NCBI GenBank assembly: GCA_023659975.1
Contig: JAGXOI010000002.1
Location: 2,273 to 43,468 of the forward strand
Length of the DNA stretch: 41,196 bases
DNA from: Candidatus Aenigmarchaeota archaeon LH_S4
GTDB lineage: Archaea; Aenigmatarchaeota; Aenigmatarchaeia; QMZS01
Direction: 5' to 3'
The stretch's first letter is position 1, and each line of letters starts with the position of its first letter. A program made the position numbers and the translations under genes. Positions 37,125 to 41,196 of the stretch are shown here, in pieces. Below the pieces are notes generated by a model. That model did no database searches. It was not told the origin of the DNA and saw only the letters and a list, made by a program, of their open reading frames with translations.

Positions 37125-38093
37125 ATGTATTATGTTCTAAAGAAAAAAGATCTCCCAAAATTCGTGAAACTGTTAAACAAAGATTTTGAGGTAATAGCTC
37201 CCGTAAAAAAGAATGGCTCTCTTATTTTTGATAAAGTAAGTTCCGCGGATGAAATCGTGAAGAATTATATAAACACTGATTACCCTCCAAAGAATCTTTT
37301 CCTCCCTGATGGAGAAACAATATTTGAATACAAGAAATCCAATAATATAAAAATAAAGCATCCTGGAAAGCCAAAGAAAAGAGTGATATATAGAATTAGA
37401 CCTTGTGATGTAAATGCTCTGTTGAAATTGGATAAAATATTGGGTGGAGGATTCTATTACAGAACAAAAAGGGAAAACACGAAAATCATAGCAATTAACT
37501 GCACCAAAGCTGGGGAAAATTGTTTCTGCACAAGTTTAGGGGATGACCAGTTAAAGGAAGGTTTTGATTTGTTATTAACAGATGTTGGAAAAGAATTTTA
37601 CATAAAGATTGGGAGTGAGTGGGGCAAAAAATTGATGAAACACAAAATCTTCAAGAGAGCGGAAAACTCGTTCAAGAAAACTTTTTTTGAATGCAAGAGA
37701 TTTTTCTTAGCAAAAGATTTAGACAAAAAAATAGAAAGAAATTTCAACACAAAGATCTGGGAAAAGCACTTCAAGAAATGTTTTTCCTGCACTGCTTGTT
37801 CAGTAGTCTGCCCTATGTGCTATTGTTTTGATTTAGTACAAGTTCCAAAATCTGAAAATGAAGGTAAAGTAAAAAAATTCTGGAGTTCCTGCTTGTTAAA
37901 AGAATTTTCAAGAGTTGCAGGAGATTTTATTTTCAGAGATAAAAGAGTTAATAGGGTGAGGCAATTCCTAAGTCACAAATTCTTATATGGAAAAAAACAT
38001 TATGATGAATTCTTGTGTGTTGGTTGCGGTCGTTGCATATCACATTGTCCTGTAGGAATTGACTACGAAAAGTTTTTAGAGGAAATAAAATGA
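37125..38093 (+). CDS. hydB: Cytosolic [NiFe]-hydrogenase beta subunit (iron-sulfur, sulfhydrogenase HydB-like)
   Basis: RPCDVNALLKLDKIL; ferredoxin-like CFSCTACSVVCPMCYC and CVGCGRCISHCPVGID. Confidence 0.9.
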   Translation: MYYVLKKKDLPKFVKLLNKDFEVIAPVKKNGSLIFDKVSSADEIVKNYINTDYPPKNLFLPDGETIFEYKKSNNIKIKHPGKPKKRVIYRIRPCDVNALLKLDKILGGGFYYRTKRENTKIIAINCTKAGENCFCTSLGDDQLKEGFDLLLTDVGKEFYIKIGSEWGKKLMKHKIFKRAENSFKKTFFECKRFFLAKDLDKKIERNFNTKIWEKHFKKCFSCTACSVVCPMCYCFDLVQVPKSENEGKVKKFWSSCLLKEFSRVAGDFIFRDKRVNRVRQFLSHKFLYGKKHYDEFLCVGCGRCISHCPVGIDYEKFLEEIK

Positions 38094-38914
38094 AAATATA
38101 TACACCAGATATTGGGAAAATTAAAAAAACAATAAAAGAGACAGAGGACACGAAAACTTTTCAAATAGAACTAGAAAACAAAATTTTAAGAGAACATTTC
38201 TATTTTAACCCAGGTGAATTTGTCTTAATCACAGTTTTCGGTGTTGGGGAAGCACCATTCTCGATCTCTTCCTCCCCTTTCAACAAAAATTATTTTGAGA
38301 TAACTGCAAGAAAAACAGGTAATGTAACAAATGCTCTTTTCAATCTTAAAGAAGGGAATAAAATAGGTGTTAGAGGACCTCATGGTAAAGGATATCCAAT
38401 GGATGAGTTTGAACACACAAATATTATACTTATTAGTGGGGGTTGTGGACTTGCCCCTCTGAAATCACTAATCGAATATGTAATACAAAAGAGAGGTTAT
38501 TATAACAAACTAACCTTGCTTTATGGAGCCAAAACACCTCAAAATATTATTTACGAAAAAGAAATTTCAAAATGGAAAAAGATCAAGAATTTTGATGTTC
38601 ATTTAACTGTGGACAAAGGTAATAAGAAATGGAAAGGTAACTTAGGAGTGGTCACAAAACTAATAAACAAGGTTAAGAATTTTGAAAACTCTGTGGTTTG
38701 TCTTTGTGGACCTCCTGTAATGATGAAGTACTCAATTCCAGAATTAAAGAAAAAAGGAGTTGAGGATGAGGATATTTTTGTTTCCCTGGAGAGAAAAATG
38801 CAATGCGGTTTAAAAATTTGCTGTCATTGCAATATTAATGATGTTTATGTTTGTAAGGATGGTCCTGTGTTTCGTTATTTGGACATTAAAGATTTGAGTG
38901 AATTAGGATGGTAA
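38090..38914 (+). CDS. hydG: Hydrogenase gamma subunit (FAD/NAD(P)-binding oxidoreductase, HydG-like)
   Basis: PFSISSSP, LISGGCGLAPLKSLIEYV, LLYGAKTPQNIIY, CGPPVMMKY, ERKMQCGLKICCHCNI. Confidence 0.92.
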   Translation: MKIYTPDIGKIKKTIKETEDTKTFQIELENKILREHFYFNPGEFVLITVFGVGEAPFSISSSPFNKNYFEITARKTGNVTNALFNLKEGNKIGVRGPHGKGYPMDEFEHTNIILISGGCGLAPLKSLIEYVIQKRGYYNKLTLLYGAKTPQNIIYEKEISKWKKIKNFDVHLTVDKGNKKWKGNLGVVTKLINKVKNFENSVVCLCGPPVMMKYSIPELKKKGVEDEDIFVSLERKMQCGLKICCHCNINDVYVCKDGPVFRYLDIKDLSELGW

Positions 38915-39615
38915 AGAAAAAAGTTGGTGTGTTTAAATTCACATGTTGTTCCGGATGTCAAGTGGAGATTCTAAACCAAGCTGAGAGATTTTTGGAACTA
39001 AGGAAAAAACTTGATTTCAAATACATGAAAATCTTAAAGAAAGGGAAAATTCAAAAATTTGATATAGGGTTTATTAAAGGTGCAATTTCTTCAAAGGAAG
39101 AAGTTGAATTAGCAAAAGAAATCAGAGAAAAAACTGATTACTTGATTGCATTGGGCAGCTGCGCAGTTCTTGGAGGAATTTCTGCAATGCAAAACTTTGT
39201 TTCTGCTAAGAACAAAAGAAAAACAAATTACACACCTAAAGACAAATCAGTTCCAGTTGAAAAATATGTTAAGGTTGAGTACAGATTAAGAGGTTGCCCT
39301 ATTACTGGTTCCGAATTTTTACAAATGATAAATGATCTTTTAGCAGGAAAAACACTAAGGGATCTGGAAACACCTGTTTGCAACGAGTGCAGGAAAAACA
39401 ATAATGAATGTTTGATAGAAAAAGGTGAATTTTGTGCAGGTCCAATAACATATGCAGGTTGCAAAGCAATCTGCCCAGAAAACAATACTTCTTGCATAGG
39501 TTGTAGAGGGATAACAAAAGATGCGAATTTAAAGGAGTGGAAGAAGAAAATGAAAGAAAAGGGATTTGAGGAAAAGAGTAAAGAAGTTTTGAGAATATTT
39601 AATCATGAGCCATGA
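38908..39615 (+). CDS. hydD: [NiFe]-hydrogenase small (delta) subunit
   Basis: FTCCSGCQVEIL, ALGSCAVLGGISAMQN, RGCPITGSEFL, Cys-rich C-terminus. Confidence 0.93.
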   Translation: MVKKKVGVFKFTCCSGCQVEILNQAERFLELRKKLDFKYMKILKKGKIQKFDIGFIKGAISSKEEVELAKEIREKTDYLIALGSCAVLGGISAMQNFVSAKNKRKTNYTPKDKSVPVEKYVKVEYRLRGCPITGSEFLQMINDLLAGKTLRDLETPVCNECRKNNNECLIEKGEFCAGPITYAGCKAICPENNTSCIGCRGITKDANLKEWKKKMKEKGFEEKSKEVLRIFNHEP

Positions 39616-40849
39616 AATGACTAGAGTGGGAGGTAATGCAACAATTATTTTAGAGAAAGATGGAAAAAAATTAATTCCTAAAGTTAATATATATGAATCC
39701 TCAAGAAAATTTGAAAAAATCCTAATCGGAAAAAAAGTAGAGGAAATACCTGATTTAGTGAGCAGAATCTGTGGTATTTGCCATGTACCTCACAAATTAG
39801 GAGGAATAATGGCTATTGAGGATGCTCTGAATGTAAAAGTAGGGAAAGAGATAGAGATGTTGAGAGAACTCCTAAACTTAGGTTCCTTAATGAACAGCCA
39901 CGTGTTGCACTTGTTCTTCATGGTTCTTCCAGATATAAAAGAACATGATAATATATTTGAAATGACAAATAACTATAAAAATCTCATCAATAAAGGACTA
40001 AAATTAGAAAAAGTAAGTGAGGAAATTGTTAAAGTTGTTGGTGGTAGGGAGGTACATACATTAACCCCTAAAATTGGTGGTTTCACTAAATTCCCTGGAA
40101 GAAAGGATCTGAACACACTTCTAAAAAATTTAAAAGAAGCAAGAAAAGATGCTTTGGAAGCAATTAAAGTTTTTTCAGAAAACAAAAAGGACTTGAAGTT
40201 CAAAAAGAAAACCAGGCACATCTCCTTGAAAGGAAATAAAAATTATGAAGTTCTTAAGGGAGACTTAATCGCAGATGGTTTTGACTTTTCCGCAAAAGAG
40301 TATGGAAAATTCCTAAAGGAATACGAAGTTGATTATTCCACAGCAAAATTCTCTGAATTCAACAACAAAAGTTATATGGTGGGCGCTCTCTCTAGGTTGA
40401 TTAATAATGGAGATAACTTGCCAGCAAAAATAAAAAAATATTTGAAAAATTTGGAATTAAACTCACCATTCTCCAACAATCTTGCACAAACAATTGAAGT
40501 TTATTATTGCATTGAAAGAGCTATAGAGATTATTGAAAATTTGAAATTGAGGGAAAAGAATGTTGATTTTAAGTATAAAGAAAGTGAAGGAATAAGCGTA
40601 ACTGAAGCTCCAAGAGGGATTCTAGTTCACCATTACAAAATTGGAAAAAATGGAAAAGTGAAATATGCTAACATAATCACACCAACTGCTCAAAATCTGA
40701 AAAGTATGGAGGATTCTGCAACAGAGTTCATACCTTCTGTGCCTAAAAAAGATCTAGAACATTTCCTTGAAAGATTGATTAGGGCTTATGATCCATGCAC
40801 CCCCTGCTCAACTCATTTCCTTGATGTAAGATACAATGATTATTTATAA
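39605..40849 (+). CDS. hydA: [NiFe]-hydrogenase large (alpha) subunit, group 3b-like
   Basis: L1 RICGICHVPHK and L2 DPCTPCSTH with cleavable C-terminal tail FLDVRYNDYL. Confidence 0.94.
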   Translation: MSHEMTRVGGNATIILEKDGKKLIPKVNIYESSRKFEKILIGKKVEEIPDLVSRICGICHVPHKLGGIMAIEDALNVKVGKEIEMLRELLNLGSLMNSHVLHLFFMVLPDIKEHDNIFEMTNNYKNLINKGLKLEKVSEEIVKVVGGREVHTLTPKIGGFTKFPGRKDLNTLLKNLKEARKDALEAIKVFSENKKDLKFKKKTRHISLKGNKNYEVLKGDLIADGFDFSAKEYGKFLKEYEVDYSTAKFSEFNNKSYMVGALSRLINNGDNLPAKIKKYLKNLELNSPFSNNLAQTIEVYYCIERAIEIIENLKLREKNVDFKYKESEGISVTEAPRGILVHHYKIGKNGKVKYANIITPTAQNLKSMEDSATEFIPSVPKKDLEHFLERLIRAYDPCTPCSTHFLDVRYNDYL

Positions 40850-40852
40850 AGG

Positions 40853-41073
40853 TTTTGCACTTTTAATATAAACCTTCCATAGCGGTTTTAACCACTTCCC
40901 TAATATTCCCAATTTTCTCATACAATTCAATATTCCACTCAACAAACTTTCCAACTTCCTTTTACTGCTCTGACAAAGTGATTAAAACAAGGTTTGTTAA
41001 AGAGAGTTCTGAATTTTGACAAAAATTATTGATATATTTGTTAAATATCCTTAAAAAACTAAAAAGTGCAAAA
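40853..41073. mobile_element. MITE-like element, copy 2, same orientation as copy 1
   Basis: 221 bp; 3 substitutions and 1 single-base indel relative to copy 1. Confidence 0.85.
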
Positions 41074-41082
41074 CTTATACTG

Positions 41083-41196
41083 TCAACTACCCCTCCCTAA
41101 AGGAAGGGGCTTGTAACTACTACTAATGCAACGAGTTGTAGTGTTACATTTGGCTGGTTGACACACAGCCTGCTCCAATACGGAAGAACCGAGTTG
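41083..41196 (-). CDS. Probable C-terminal end of an IS605-type OrfB/TnpB, truncated by window edge
   Basis: Open frame QLGSSVLEQAVCQPAKCNTTTRCISSSYKPLPLGRGS* overlapping an IS605-end-like hairpin sequence tcaactacccctccctaaaggaaggggctt. Confidence 0.5.
   Translation of the reverse strand, partial: QLGSSVLEQAVCQPAKCNTTTRCISSSYKPLPLGRGS

Overview
AT-rich archaeal chromosome segment, probably from a DPANN-like lineage (inferred from gene content; not placed further). The core is housekeeping and information-processing genes: RpoN, S6e, Mre11, Nop5, fibrillarin, Bud32, Spt4, SBDS, aIF6, a histone, L15e, dUTPase, Dph5, Pth2, Nre, EndoQ and SecF. Several accessory blocks interrupt it. (1) A divergent ATP-type PEPCK gene sits between nop5 and fibrillarin, flanked by an 83-bp perfect direct repeat made of the divergent 5' ends of those two genes. 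(2) A HepT/MntA toxin-antitoxin pair is flanked by a ~76-bp imperfect direct repeat of the endoQ 5' end. (3) A type III R-M locus has a membrane/coiled-coil protein gene between mod and res, next to tRNA-Asn. (4) A group-3b-like cytosolic [NiFe]-hydrogenase operon is bracketed by two ~98% identical 220-bp MITE-like elements, followed by an apparent IS605-type element end. All three tRNA genes I could fold (Asn, Glu, Leu) are interrupted in the T-loop at about position 59/60; Glu has a second intron at 37/38 and Leu a second one near 25/26. The most interesting pattern is the repeated insertion of accessory genes at the 5' ends of conserved genes, leaving a partly diverged duplicate of the gene start. 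No searches were run: all family calls come from motifs read in the supplied translations.
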